Assembly (NCBI RefSeq): GCF_000716715.1
Contig: NZ_JNYJ01000032.1
Span: 1-64,000 of the forward strand
Reading direction: 5' to 3'
Length of the DNA: 64,000 nt
Origin: Dactylosporangium aurantiacum
Lineage (GTDB): Bacteria > Actinomycetota > Actinomycetes > Mycobacteriales > Micromonosporaceae
Part shown: one piece after another, positions 15,118 through 23,610 of the stretch
How positions within the stretch are numbered: position 1 is the stretch's first letter
Layout: the number at the start of each line of letters is the position of its first letter
Position numbers and translations under genes: made by a program
The notes under the pieces: model-generated
Told to the model about the DNA's origin: nothing
What the model saw: the letters and a program-made list of their open reading frames with translations, nothing else
Databases searched by the model: none

Positions 15118-16229
15118 CGCGAGCCACCGGCGGGCAGCTGCACCTGTACCTCGAACGCGCCGTCGCGGATGAAAGCGGTGAACGTGCCGCCGAGCAGCTC
15201 GGCCCGGTGGCGCATGCCGAGCAGGCCGCGGCCCGGCACCGGCTGCGCCCGGCCGCCGTCCACCGGGTTGGCCGCGGTGACGGTGACGGTGTCCGGCGCC
15301 CAGTGCACGCCGACGGTGACCGGGCGGCCGGGGGCGTGCCGGCCGGCGTTGGTCAGGCACTCCCGCACGATGCGGTGCACCGCCAGCCAGACCGGGGTCT
15401 CGCCCGGCCGCGGCACGCCGGTGAGGGACAGGGAGTTGGCCACCCCGGCCGCGTCCGCCCGGCGGGCCAGCTCGGCGAGGCCTTCGGCGGTCGCGTCGGT
15501 CGGGTCGGTCGGCGGTGCCACGACGTCGAGGGCCGAGCGGATCTGGCGCAGGGTCCGGTGCGAGGTCTCGCGGATCGCCTCGACGGGTGCGGCGGCCCGG
15601 TCCGGGGCGAGCCGCAGCGCCGCGGCCGCCGCCTCGGCCTGCACGGCGATGAGGGTCAGCTCGTGGCCGAGGACGTCGTGCAGCTCCTGGGCGATCCGGG
15701 CCCGCTCCTCGCTGACCGCGGCCTCGCGTACCTTGCGCTTCTCGGCCTCCAGCTCGGCGGCCAGCTGCAGCAGTACCCGGTGCTGCTGGCGCTGGTGGGC
15801 GACGAGCTGCCCGGCCGCCACCGGCGCCACGACGGACAGCACCGCGCCGATCACGGCCACCGGCAGCTCCGGGCCGAGCAGCGTGCCGGCGGCCCCGGCG
15901 ACACAGCCCCACGCGGTGACCGCCCACACGGCGGCGCGCGGTGCGCCGTAGGCGCCGACGGCGAAGAACTGCAGCACGACGGCGACGAATCCCAGCACGG
16001 GATAGCCGTCGAGCGGGATGAGCCAGAACGCGCTCGACACGGCGGCGGACTCCAGCGGGTACCGCCGGCGCCAGGCCAGCGGCACGATCGACCCGAGCAC
16101 GTAGAGCTCGCCGATGCCCCGGTGGGCGATCGGGAACGCGAGCGTCTGGGCGAGCGCGACCGCGGTCAGCACGGCGGCCAGGACGGCGTCCGACCGTGCC
16201 ACCCGTAGCCGGGCCACCCACGCGTTCAC
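15114..16229 (-). CDS. sensor histidine kinase (HisKA_3 / NarL partner)
   Basis: A 371-residue protein with about five to six N-terminal membrane segments and a coiled linker (VAHQRQQHRVLLQLAAELEAEKRKV). The dimerisation/phosphoacceptor motif is RARIAQELHDVLGHELTLI, with the His in ELHDVLGH. A HATPase follows (IVRECLTNAGRHAPG N-box, GRGLLGMRHRAELLGG G-box). With the overlapping response regulator gene it forms a two-component system. The membrane input domain is of the type found beside ABC or small membrane protein targets. The signal is not known. Confidence 0.92.
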   Translation of the reverse strand: MNAWVARLRVARSDAVLAAVLTAVALAQTLAFPIAHRGIGELYVLGSIVPLAWRRRYPLESAAVSSAFWLIPLDGYPVLGFVAVVLQFFAVGAYGAPRAAVWAVTAWGCVAGAAGTLLGPELPVAVIGAVLSVVAPVAAGQLVAHQRQQHRVLLQLAAELEAEKRKVREAAVSEERARIAQELHDVLGHELTLIAVQAEAAAAALRLAPDRAAAPVEAIRETSHRTLRQIRSALDVVAPPTDPTDATAEGLAELARRADAAGVANSLSLTGVPRPGETPVWLAVHRIVRECLTNAGRHAPGRPVTVGVHWAPDTVTVTAANPVDGGRAQPVPGRGLLGMRHRAELLGGTFTAFIRDGAFEVQVQLPAGGSR

Positions 16230-16366
16230 GACGGCGAGCGTAGGACACCGCCGTCACGCGCCGCCTCATCCCACGGGCTGAGCTGCGAAGCCGCCCGCGG
16301 GTCGATGCCGCCCAGGTGCCCGCGTCCGTACGTTGCTCACACCCATCACCGTTGAGAGGAACCTCG

Positions 16367-17050
16367 ATGACTTCGTCCGTGACGCTGCCCGCCGCCGACA
16401 TCACCGCCGGGCCGGTGCGCAACAGCACCCGCTTCGGGCTCGCCTTCACCGTCTGCCAGCTGCTCGTGATGATCGCGATGGCGGTCTTCGTCCTGCCGCA
16501 CGCGGGCTCGCCGTCCGACCCCGCCCTGGAGCGCGGGCAGGGCGTGCAGGAGGCGGCCGAGCTGTACCGCGTCGGCAACTTCGTCTTCATGGCCGCCGGG
16601 TCGCTGCTGCTGGGCTTCCTCGGCGCCGTCTGGGCGCGGCTGCGCCGGGCCGACAGCAGCGGCGTCCTCGCCACCGTCGCGGTCGGGTCGGGCATCCTCC
16701 TCGCACTGATCTGGCCGATGGCCGCCATGCTGCACGAGGTCGCCCTGGAGACCGCGGCCGCCGGCACCGATCTGCGCATCCTCGCCGGCTGGGACTCCGT
16801 GGCGCCGTTCAGCCTGGCGTTCTCGGTGTTCGCCCGGGTGTTCTTCATCGGCGCGATCGCGCTGGGCCTGCGCGCCACCGGCACCGCTCCGTGGCTGGTC
16901 CGCTCGGCGGGCGTGCTCATCCTGCTCAGCCTGTTCGGCAGCGCGACCGTCGTGTCCGGGGCGATGTTCCCGCTGCTGGCGCTGAGCACGCTGGGCTACG
17001 AGCTGTGGGTCGGCGCGTTGGCCTGGCACTGGCTGCGGGACGGCCGGTGA
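16367..17050 (+). CDS. multi-pass membrane protein
   Basis: A 227-residue protein with about six hydrophobic segments, beginning MTSSVTLPAADITAG. No catalytic motif is visible. It is transcribed divergently from the two-component genes, across a 137-bp gap, and has a good GAGAGGA ribosome site. In actinomycetes a divergent membrane protein of this type is often the regulated output of such a system. Function unknown. Confidence 0.7.
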   Translation: MTSSVTLPAADITAGPVRNSTRFGLAFTVCQLLVMIAMAVFVLPHAGSPSDPALERGQGVQEAAELYRVGNFVFMAAGSLLLGFLGAVWARLRRADSSGVLATVAVGSGILLALIWPMAAMLHEVALETAAAGTDLRILAGWDSVAPFSLAFSVFARVFFIGAIALGLRATGTAPWLVRSAGVLILLSLFGSATVVSGAMFPLLALSTLGYELWVGALAWHWLRDGR

Positions 17051-17090
17051 GCGCCGGGGCCTGGGCCGGGCCGGCCTGACCGGGACGGGA

Positions 17091-17124
17091 CCGCCGCCCT
17101 GCGCCGCGTCGCGCAGGGCGGCGG
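17091..17124. terminator. 14-bp perfect hairpin terminator
   Basis: CCGCCGCCCTGCGC and GCGCAGGGCGGCGG pair perfectly around a 6-nt loop, between two convergent genes. It probably ends both transcripts. Confidence 0.8.
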
Positions 17125-17131
17125 ACGCGTA

Positions 17132-17566
17132 TCAGAGCGGGATCTGGTACAGGATGAAGCCGCGGTTGACGCCGACCTGGTCGTACAGGCGCCGGGCGGT
17201 CGCGTTGCTCTCGTGCGTCGACCAGTACACGCGGTTGCAGCGCCGGGCACGGGCCCAGTCGGCGACCGCGGCGATCAGCGCCGACGCCACGCCCTTGCCC
17301 CGCGCCGACGGTGCGGTGAACAGGTCCTGCAGGTAGCAGACGTCGTCCGTGGTGGTGCTGGCATGGGTGAGGAAGTGGGCGATGCCGACCAGTTCGCCGT
17401 CGAGCTTGGCACCGAACGCGTGGATGCGGGTGTCGTCCTGGAAGCCGGACCACGCGGTGTCGAAGCGGTCGGCGGGCAGGACCCGCTCGTAGAACGTGTT
17501 GTAGCCCGTGAACAGGACCTCCCAGGCGGGACGGTCCTCGGGGGAGAGCTTGGCCACGGGGATCAT
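17132..17566 (-). CDS. GNAT-family N-acetyltransferase
   Basis: A 144-residue single GNAT domain. Strand [11 protein letters not shown], acetyl-CoA-binding motif [21 protein letters not shown] (R/Q-x-x-G-x-G/A pattern in ARGKGVA), and a C-terminal [18 protein letters not shown] typical of small-molecule acetyltransferases. Substrate not predictable. The ATG is close to the divergent start of the membrane protein gene at 17,582, so the two share a tiny promoter region. Confidence 0.85.
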   Translation of the reverse strand: MIPVAKLSPEDRPAWEVLFTGYNTFYERVLPADRFDTAWSGFQDDTRIHAFGAKLDGELVGIAHFLTHASTTTDDVCYLQDLFTAPSARGKGVASALIAAVADWARARRCNRVYWSTHESNATARRLYDQVGVNRGFILYQIPL

Positions 17567-17581
17567 GGTCCGACCATAGCG

Positions 17582-18457
17582 GTGGATGAGAAGCTGTCCG
17601 GCGTGGCGGTGACGGAGGATGCCGAGGAGACGATCACCGGGGAGCTCCGGCTGCTGGCGATGCTGCTCGGGGCGGTGCTCGGCACGTGGATCGCGTGGAC
17701 CAGCCCGCAGCACGGGCACGAGCCGCGATGGGTGCTGTTCGCGGTGCTGGCGGCGGTGCTCGGGGCGGCCAGCGGCGAGGCGTTCGGGTTCGGGGCGGCG
17801 CGGTGGCGGGACCTCGGCACGGTGCACCGGGTCCGGCTCTTCCACGTGCTGCACCTGGTGCTCGCGTCGGTGGCGGTGGCGATCGGGCTGGTGGCGGCCA
17901 CCCCGTTCGTGCTGGGTGAGCAGGGGCTCACCAGCCGCGGGCTGGCGTTGTCCACGATCGCGATCTGCGGGGCGCTGCCGTCGGCGGCGACGTTGGGTGC
18001 GGTACAGCGGGTGGCGCGGCGCAGGATCGACGGCTCGCCCGGGCAGCAGCTCAACACGCTGCTCAGCCTGCGCAGGCTGGTGAGCCGGCTGCTCAACCAG
18101 CTCGGGCTCCTCGTGCTGCTCGTCACGCTGGTCAACGGGGCCGCGACCGGCTGGGGCGCGGAGCTGCCGAAGGCGGCGGTGCTGTTCTCCGGCGCGGTCG
18201 CGTCGTTCGTCGTCGGCGTCATGTACGTCCCGGCGAGCACCACCCTGCGCCGGCGCTGCGCGCTGTTCGTGGACCGGCACTTCCCGCTGACGGACGTGGC
18301 CCTCGACGACCTGGTCGACAAGGCGGAGGAGCGCTCGCGGCTGGAGAAGCTGCTCGGCATCGACCAGACGACGTTCGGTGAGCTGCGCTCCGGGCTGGTG
18401 ATCATCAGCCCGTTCGTGGTGAGCGCGCTCGCCGCGATCATCCCGGCGAAGTTCTGA
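17582..18457 (+). CDS. multi-pass membrane protein, hypothetical
   Basis: A 291-residue protein with about six hydrophobic segments, for example [30 protein letters not shown] and [14 protein letters not shown] soluble region ([30 protein letters not shown]) lies before a last membrane segment. I recognise no family. The GTG start is uncertain; a second GTG lies 7 codons downstream. A strong terminator follows. Confidence 0.65.
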   Translation: MDEKLSGVAVTEDAEETITGELRLLAMLLGAVLGTWIAWTSPQHGHEPRWVLFAVLAAVLGAASGEAFGFGAARWRDLGTVHRVRLFHVLHLVLASVAVAIGLVAATPFVLGEQGLTSRGLALSTIAICGALPSAATLGAVQRVARRRIDGSPGQQLNTLLSLRRLVSRLLNQLGLLVLLVTLVNGAATGWGAELPKAAVLFSGAVASFVVGVMYVPASTTLRRRCALFVDRHFPLTDVALDDLVDKAEERSRLEKLLGIDQTTFGELRSGLVIISPFVVSALAAIIPAKF

Positions 18458-18471
18458 CCGAACGACGAAAA

Positions 18472-18489
18472 GGGGCCCCGGAGGGCCCC
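18472..18489. terminator. GC-rich hairpin terminator
   Basis: GGGGCCC and GGGCCCC form a perfect 7-bp stem with loop CGGA, with AAAA before and CTT after, between convergent genes. It can act in both directions. Confidence 0.8.
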
Positions 18490-18503
18490 CTTGGCTTTCA
18501 AGC

Positions 18504-18860
18504 TCAGTTCGAGGCGTACGTGCCCTCGGCGAACCCGGCGTCGAAGCGCGCCTGCAGCGCCTCCAGCTCGTGGAACTGGCTGGCGTCGTAGGACTCGGAG
18601 CCCTCGGCGGCGAACACGCTGTCGGTCTCGGCGGCCGAGTGGTCGTAGGAGGTGAAGTCCTGCTCGGCGTAGTGCGAGCCGTCCGCGCCGGTGAACTCGA
18701 CGCTGTGGCCCTGGTCGAAGGACGTCGACTCGGCGGCCGCGTGGTCCTGCTGGAACACGCCGAACTGCGAGTCGTAGTTCTCCTGGCCCGCGTCGACCTG
18801 GTGCAGCTCGTCCAGGGCCTCGTGCTGCTCGCCCATCGAGAAGTCGCCGTACTCGCTCAT
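18504..18860 (-). CDS. acidic low-complexity protein, unknown
   Basis: A 118-residue protein, strongly acidic and rich in Glu, Asp, Ser, Ala, His, Gln and aromatic residues. By reading, it has no Lys, Cys, Trp, Pro or Ile and one Arg. Segments such as [23 protein letters not shown] look disordered. AAGGGGAACTGAC before the ATG is a good ribosome site, and a terminator lies just past the stop, so it is a real monocistronic gene. It has no signal peptide. Function unknown. Confidence 0.75.
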   Translation of the reverse strand: MSEYGDFSMGEQHEALDELHQVDAGQENYDSQFGVFQQDHAAAESTSFDQGHSVEFTGADGSHYAEQDFTSYDHSAAETDSVFAAEGSESYDASQFHELEALQARFDAGFAEGTYASN

Positions 18861-18985
18861 GTCAGTTCCCCTTGTTGTGAAAGCTAGGTTTTATGTGGTG
18901 TGCGGTGCGTTCTTGCGATGTGCTGAACACTACGGACCCCGCAGGAGGGTCAAATCCCGAAAACGTGCCACGAGGAGAAGTGCCG

Positions 18986-19492
18986 ATGCGGGTGGGCGAA
19001 CTGCTGGTCGAAGGCTTCGGGCGGCTGCCGGATCTGGTGCGGGGCGCGGTCGAAGGGCTCAGCGCGCAGCAGCTGACCTGGGCCCCGGCGCCCGGCGCGA
19101 ACACGGTCGGCTGGCTGGTCTGGCACCTCACGCGGGTCCAGGACGGGCACGTCGCGGAGCTGATCGACGGCGCCGAGCAGCTGTGGGTGACCGGCGACTG
19201 GGCGGGGCGCTTCGGGCTGGACCCGGACCCGGACAACACCGGCTACGGGCACACCGCGGCGCAGGTCCAGGCGGTGCGGCCGGACGGCCCCGAGGCGCTC
19301 ATCGGGTACTTCGAGGCGGTGTCGGCGCGCACGGTCGAGTGGCTCGCGACGCTCACGGAGCAGGACCTGGACCGGGTCGTCGACGAGGCCTGGGACCCGC
19401 CGGTGACGCTCGGGGTGCGGCTGGTCAGCGTCCTGGACGACGACACGCAGCACGCCGGACAGGCGGCATATGTACGGGGACTCATTCCCTGA
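18986..19492 (+). CDS. DinB/DUF664 superfamily protein
   Basis: A 168-residue four-helix-bundle protein of the DinB_2 type, a superfamily that includes mycothiol-dependent enzymes. The metal-binding histidine pattern is visible: VWHLTRVQDGHVAEL in the second helix and DDDTQHAGQAAYVRGL near the C-terminus. GAGGAGAAG lies just upstream of the ATG. Mycothiol-dependent transferase or isomerase activity is possible for the family; substrate unknown. Confidence 0.82.
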   Translation: MRVGELLVEGFGRLPDLVRGAVEGLSAQQLTWAPAPGANTVGWLVWHLTRVQDGHVAELIDGAEQLWVTGDWAGRFGLDPDPDNTGYGHTAAQVQAVRPDGPEALIGYFEAVSARTVEWLATLTEQDLDRVVDEAWDPPVTLGVRLVSVLDDDTQHAGQAAYVRGLIP

Positions 19493-19589
19493 CGTCATCG
19501 GCGGAAACGTCATGGACGACACACGGCCGGCGGCGCGATCCGGTGGTGTACTTGATCTGCACGATCCACACCCTGATCGGGAGACTTAG

Positions 19590-20915
19590 ATGGACGAGCG
19601 TGCACAAGGACGTCATCGCGTCGTGGTCGTCGGCGCCGGGTTCGGCGGGTTGTTCGCGACGAAGGCGCTGAAGAACGCGCCGGTCGAGGTGACCCTCATC
19701 AACGGCACCGCCCACCACCTGTTCCAGCCGCTGCTCTACCAGGTGGCGACGGGCATCCTGTCCGAAGGGGAGATCGCACCGCCGATCCGGGAGATCCTCA
19801 AGCGGCAGAAGAACGCGAAGGTGCTGCTGGGCACGGTCACCGAGGTCGACCCGGAGGCGAGGACCGTCACCGCGGTCGCGCCCGGCGCCTCCTACACCGT
19901 GGAGTACGACTCGCTGATCGTCGCCGCCGGCGCGTCGCAGTCGTACTTCGGCAACGACCGGTTCGCCGAGCACGCGCCGGGCATGAAGAGCATCGACGAC
20001 GCGCTGGAGCTGCGCGGGCGGATCTTCGGCGCGTTCGAGCTGGCGGAGCTGGAGACCGACCCGGCCGCGATCGAGCGGTGGCTGACGTTCGTCGTGGTCG
20101 GCGCGGGCCCCACGGGGGTCGAGATGGCCGGCCAGATCGCCGAGCTGGCGCACCGGCACCTGCCCGGGCAGTACCGCAACATCGACCCCAAGCAGGCGCG
20201 CATCATCCTGATCGACGCGCTCGACACGGTGCTGTCCAGCTTCGGCGACCACCTGTCGACGAAGGCGCTGCGCCAGCTGCACACCATGGGCGTCGAGGTC
20301 GAGCTGGGCACGAAGGTGGTCGACGTCGACGAGACCGGCATCGAGGTCGAGACCCGCAACGGTCACCAGCGCATCGAGTCGATGACGAAGATCTGGGCCG
20401 CGGGCGTCGCGGCGCCGTCGCTGTCGACGCAGCTGGCGAAGGCGACGGGCGCGAGCACCGACCGCGCCGGGCGGCTGGAGGTCAACCCCGACTGCACCGT
20501 CCCGGGCCACCCGGAGATCTTCGCCATCGGCGACATGATGTCGCTCGACCGGCTGCCGGGCGTCGCGCAGGTCGCGATCCAGAGCGGCCGGCACGCCGCC
20601 GGGCAGATCAAGCAGCGGCTCGCCGGGCAGCCGACGGGGCAGCCGTTCAAGTACTTCGACAAGGGCAGCATGGCGACGATCTCCCGCTTCTCGGCGGTGG
20701 CGAGCGTCGGCAAGCTGCACTTCTCCGGCGTCATCGGCTGGCTCATGTGGCTCGCCGTGCACCTGCTGTACCTGGTCGGCTTCAAGAACCGGGTCACCGC
20801 GGTCCTGCACTGGTTCGTCAGCTTCATCGGCCGCGGCCGCTCGGAGCGGGTCGCCACCTTCCAGCAGGTGTTCGCCCGACGCGCGCTGCAGGAGTACCGG
20901 CAGCACCTGCCGTGA
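19590..20915 (+). CDS. ndh: type II NADH dehydrogenase (NDH-2)
   Basis: A 441-residue flavoprotein that oxidises NADH and reduces quinone at the membrane without pumping protons. The FAD-binding Rossmann motif is VVVGAGFGGLFATKAL near the N-terminus. HHLFQPLLYQVATGILSEGEIAPPIR is an NDH-2 hallmark. The NADH-binding motif is VVVGAGPTGVEMAGQIAELAH at about 167. PEIFAIGDM is the second FAD contact. A C-terminal hydrophobic segment (GWLMWLAVHLLYLVGF) anchors it. The RT gene starts 24 bp downstream on the same strand. Confidence 0.93.
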   Translation: MDERAQGRHRVVVVGAGFGGLFATKALKNAPVEVTLINGTAHHLFQPLLYQVATGILSEGEIAPPIREILKRQKNAKVLLGTVTEVDPEARTVTAVAPGASYTVEYDSLIVAAGASQSYFGNDRFAEHAPGMKSIDDALELRGRIFGAFELAELETDPAAIERWLTFVVVGAGPTGVEMAGQIAELAHRHLPGQYRNIDPKQARIILIDALDTVLSSFGDHLSTKALRQLHTMGVEVELGTKVVDVDETGIEVETRNGHQRIESMTKIWAAGVAAPSLSTQLAKATGASTDRAGRLEVNPDCTVPGHPEIFAIGDMMSLDRLPGVAQVAIQSGRHAAGQIKQRLAGQPTGQPFKYFDKGSMATISRFSAVASVGKLHFSGVIGWLMWLAVHLLYLVGFKNRVTAVLHWFVSFIGRGRSERVATFQQVFARRALQEYRQHLP

Positions 20916-20983
20916 CGGCTATCGTGACCGGGTGGCAGCGTGTCCCGAGCAGACCAGCGATGGTCGCTCCGGGGTAACCCCGG
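20898..20983 (+). ncRNA. cluster of tight three-nucleotide-loop hairpins before RT gene (retron ncRNA candidate)
   Basis: Three perfect short hairpins occur within 86 bp: CGGCAG-CAC-CTGCCG (20898-20912, overlapping the ndh stop), AGCGA-TGG-TCGCT (20956-20968), and directly abutting it CCGGGG-TAA-CCCCGG (20969-20983). Retron reverse transcriptases are preceded by a structured msr-msd RNA, so this is where one would sit. The last two hairpins lie inside the RT frame if translation begins at 20,940, but before it if the TTG at 20,994 is used. Chance hairpins are common in such GC-rich DNA. Confidence 0.3.
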
Positions 20984-22310
20984 GGACGCAGGATTGAGCA
21001 CGGCAGCACATCGCCGGCGCGCCTCCGCGCTTCGCGCGACTCTGCGCAGGCACGACCGGGATTCGTCGGGGCACGCTGCCCGCGCCGTCGCCGGCGCGCT
21101 CGCCGACGCGTTCCTGACCGTCGACTGGGCGCGCGGGCCGCTGCTCGAGGTGGGCCGGGAGGTGCTGGGCCGCCGGCCGCGGTGGCTCGGCCCGGTCGTC
21201 ACCGCCGTCCTGCGCGCCTACCGGGAGGCACCCGCCGACCGGCCCCGCGAGCTGGCCGAGCTGATCAGCGCGCCGGGGCGCCAGCCGATCCGCGTGCGCC
21301 GGGCGACCGCGACCCGCACCGTCCGGCAGCGGTGGGACTCCCCGCGCGTCGACGACCTGGCCGCGCTCGCGGAATTCCTGGCCGTGACCCCGGACGAGCT
21401 GGACTGGTTCGCCGACCGTCGCGGGCTCAACCGCAGGCACCCGGACCCGAGGGTGCGGCACTACGCGTACACCTGGATCGGCGACAGGCTCATCGAGGCG
21501 CCCAAATCCCGGCTCAAGGCGCTGCAGCGCCGCGTGCTGGACGAGCTGCTCGGGCCGTTGCCGGTGCACCCGTTTGCGCACGGGTTCGTCCCCGGGCGGT
21601 CGGTGCACACGTTCGCGGCCCCGCACGCCGGGCAGGTGACCGTGGTCCGGATCGACCTGCGCGGCTACTTCTCCAGCGTCACCGCCGGCCGCGTGTACGG
21701 GCTGTGGCGCACCGCCGGCTACCCGGAGCCGGTCGCGCACGCCCTGACCGCGCTGTGCACCACCGCCACGCCGCACGCCGTGTCGCGCCGCGTCGAGCAC
21801 CGCACGCCGCACCTGCCGCAGGGCGCGCCGACGTCGCCCGCCCTGGCGAACCTGGTCACGTTCCGGCTGGACCGGCGGCTGGCCGGCCTCGCCGCCCGGT
21901 TCGGCGCCACGTACAGCCGCTACGCCGACGACCTCGCGTTCTCCGGCCCGCTGCGGCAGCCGGCGCGGCTGGTCGCGGCCGTGACCGCGGTCGCCGCCGA
22001 GGAGGGGTTCCGGGTCAACCCGGCGAAGACCCGGGTCCGCGGCCGCGGCGACCAGCAACGGCTCGCGGGCCTCGTGGTCAACGACCGTCCGGCGGTCCCG
22101 CGCGCCGACTACGACCGGCTCCGCGCGGTCCTGCACCACGCCGCCCGCGACGGCCTCGACGCCGCGAACCGCGACGGCCACCCGGACTTCGCCGCCCACC
22201 TCACCGGCCTGGTGGCGTGGGCGGCACACGGGCACCCGACCCGGGCGGCGCGCCTGCACGGCCTGCTACGGGCGGCCGGCATCAACCGGCGAACCGCGAC
22301 ACCGCCCTGA
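20940..22310 (+). CDS. retron-like reverse transcriptase
   Basis: A 456-residue RNA-directed DNA polymerase. RT motifs in order: RLIEAPKSRLKALQRRVL (RT1 region), AHGFVPGRSVHTFAAPHAG (RT2/2a, with the retron-type HGF and H.G pattern), VVRIDLRGYFSS (RT3, first catalytic Asp), LPQGAPTSPALANL (RT4), YSRYADDLAFSG (RT5, catalytic YADD), EEGFRVNPAKTRV (RT6) and LAGLVVND (RT7, at the retron VTG position). There is no maturase or endonuclease domain, so it is not a group II intron ORF. An N-terminal region of about 150 residues is poorly characterised. The start is uncertain (GTG 20,940 or TTG 20,994). It follows ndh by 24 bp and overlaps a convergent HTH gene by 29 bp. Confidence 0.88.
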   Translation: MSRADQRWSLRGNPGDAGLSTAAHRRRASALRATLRRHDRDSSGHAARAVAGALADAFLTVDWARGPLLEVGREVLGRRPRWLGPVVTAVLRAYREAPADRPRELAELISAPGRQPIRVRRATATRTVRQRWDSPRVDDLAALAEFLAVTPDELDWFADRRGLNRRHPDPRVRHYAYTWIGDRLIEAPKSRLKALQRRVLDELLGPLPVHPFAHGFVPGRSVHTFAAPHAGQVTVVRIDLRGYFSSVTAGRVYGLWRTAGYPEPVAHALTALCTTATPHAVSRRVEHRTPHLPQGAPTSPALANLVTFRLDRRLAGLAARFGATYSRYADDLAFSGPLRQPARLVAAVTAVAAEEGFRVNPAKTRVRGRGDQQRLAGLVVNDRPAVPRADYDRLRAVLHHAARDGLDAANRDGHPDFAAHLTGLVAWAAHGHPTRAARLHGLLRAAGINRRTATPP

Positions 22311-22905
22311 TCTGCTCCGCCCGCAGCGGCGCGAGCGCGAGGAGCAGCGCACCGACGGCCCGCAGGCCCGGTATCTGATCGCGCACCCAGTCACCCGGCG
22401 GCGGTCCCGGCGTCTCCCGGGCGACCATCGCCTCGACGTCATCGGCCCGCAGGCACAGCAGCGCGGCCATGAGCTCGTACCGCTCCCGGCTCAGCACGCC
22501 GCCGCCCCGGGCCTTGGCCACCGTGCTCATGGCCGATCCGGTCGCGTACGCCATGCCCTTGACGGTGAGGTTCCGCAGCTGCATCAGCCGGCTGAACACG
22601 CCTCCGAACGTCACCGGCTCCAGCGGCGGCAGGTCGTCCGGCCCGCCGGCCGCCGGGAGGGCCAGAGCGTGGTCCCGGACGGCGGTGAGGTCCGCGCGGT
22701 GCAGCTGGTTGCGCAACAGCGACTCGACGACGTCCTTCGCGTCAGGGTCGGCGGGGACGAACTCGGCTGGTACGGAACCGCCGGCGATGGCCAGCAGGTC
22801 GGCGGGTCGCATCCGCAGGACCGGGGCGAGGGCGAGCAGCTGACCGTCGCCGGGCAGCGCGACCCCACGATGCGCGCACAGCCGCGCCAGGGGCGTGTCC
22901 GTCAT
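22282..22905 (-). CDS. XRE-like helix-turn-helix protein
   Basis: A 207-residue protein starting MTDTPLARLCAHRGV. A central/C-terminal region (FSRLMQLRNLTVKGMAYATG, then SAMSTVAKARGGGVLSRERYELMAALL) looks like an XRE-type HTH. The rest is helical with leucine-rich stretches and resembles a second, degenerate HTH at the N-terminus (ALAPVLRMRPADLLAIAGG). It converges on the RT gene with a 29-bp overlap of coding sequence. That could give antisense coupling, or could be coincidental packing. Target unknown. Confidence 0.65.
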   Translation of the reverse strand: MTDTPLARLCAHRGVALPGDGQLLALAPVLRMRPADLLAIAGGSVPAEFVPADPDAKDVVESLLRNQLHRADLTAVRDHALALPAAGGPDDLPPLEPVTFGGVFSRLMQLRNLTVKGMAYATGSAMSTVAKARGGGVLSRERYELMAALLCLRADDVEAMVARETPGPPPGDWVRDQIPGLRAVGALLLALAPLRAEQIRAVSRFAG

Positions 22906-23059
22906 CGACGCCTCCACCTGTGGGTACCGGTCCCGACGAGTACATCGCACGGTGGCGCCGGGTGCACCACCGGTTGTCCGCGCACGGCTCCGCCGCGCTC
23001 CCCGGCGGGGAAGCCGCGCTCCACCCACACCCCCTCAGCCCCGTAGCCACCCGGACGGG

Positions 23060-23311
23060 TCACCCCAACTCCACGATCTCGGCGTCGAGCGCGACACGAT
23101 GTTCCTCGACCCAGCGGTCAAGCGGGGCCTCAGCGAACAATGCCGACACCTGACGCACGTCATCCGGAGGCATGGTGCCAACCAGCCATGCCTCGTCCCA
23201 GTCCCGTGGTAGACGTCTGAACAGCGCCGCGGCCGGAGCCTGGAATGCGTCCGTCACCCCGAAGCGGATCAGCGCTTTCATCAAGTCGCCGGTGTCCTGG
23301 GCGCAGGCCAC
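23060..23311 (-). pseudogene. truncated hypothetical gene
   Basis: From a GTG this reads as 83 residues (CAQDTGDLMKALIRFG, then DAFQAPAAALFRRLPRDWDE and a Glu-rich C-terminus). The same frame stays open upstream with convincing coding character (ELRAATAHTSADLVPSEGSD) back past 23,480 but offers no good start. This suggests a gene whose 5' end was lost or frameshifted. No family recognised. Confidence 0.4.
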
Positions 23312-23610
23312 GACCGCTTGACGCTGTTCGCTGAGGAACAGGTCGCTGCCCTCGGATGGGACCAGGTCTGCGCTTGTGTGCGCGGTCGCGGCCCGTAGCT
23401 CTGAGAGGGTCGCCTGCCCCCGCGTGCTCGGCGTCCGGGCCGCGTCGACGAGGCCCTCGGCATCGTGCCCGCTGCCGGGAAGACGGCTCTTGGAGGGTCC
23501 GCTGCTACATGATCAGCCGCCAGCTGATCGATGCGCCGCGACCAGGTCCCGGCCCGGGGTGCCGCGGAGCTGCTGCGGCTTGACGATGCCCTGATGCCGG
23601 ATGTCCTCGA
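23312..23610. other. gene-poor stretch with coding debris
   Basis: No complete gene is supported here. The minus strand continues the open frame of the truncated gene at 23,060-23,311. The plus strand from about 23,531 carries a short convincing-looking fragment (AAELLRLDDALMPDVLDQGH) that ends abruptly. Together these look like remnants of two genes eroded by deletion or recombination. Confidence 0.4.

Noticed and set aside
15118..16989. Long minus-strand frame extending upstream of the response regulator
   Set aside because: It overlaps the histidine kinase and the divergent membrane protein in wrong frames. The receiver domain starts cleanly at the ATG at 15,117.
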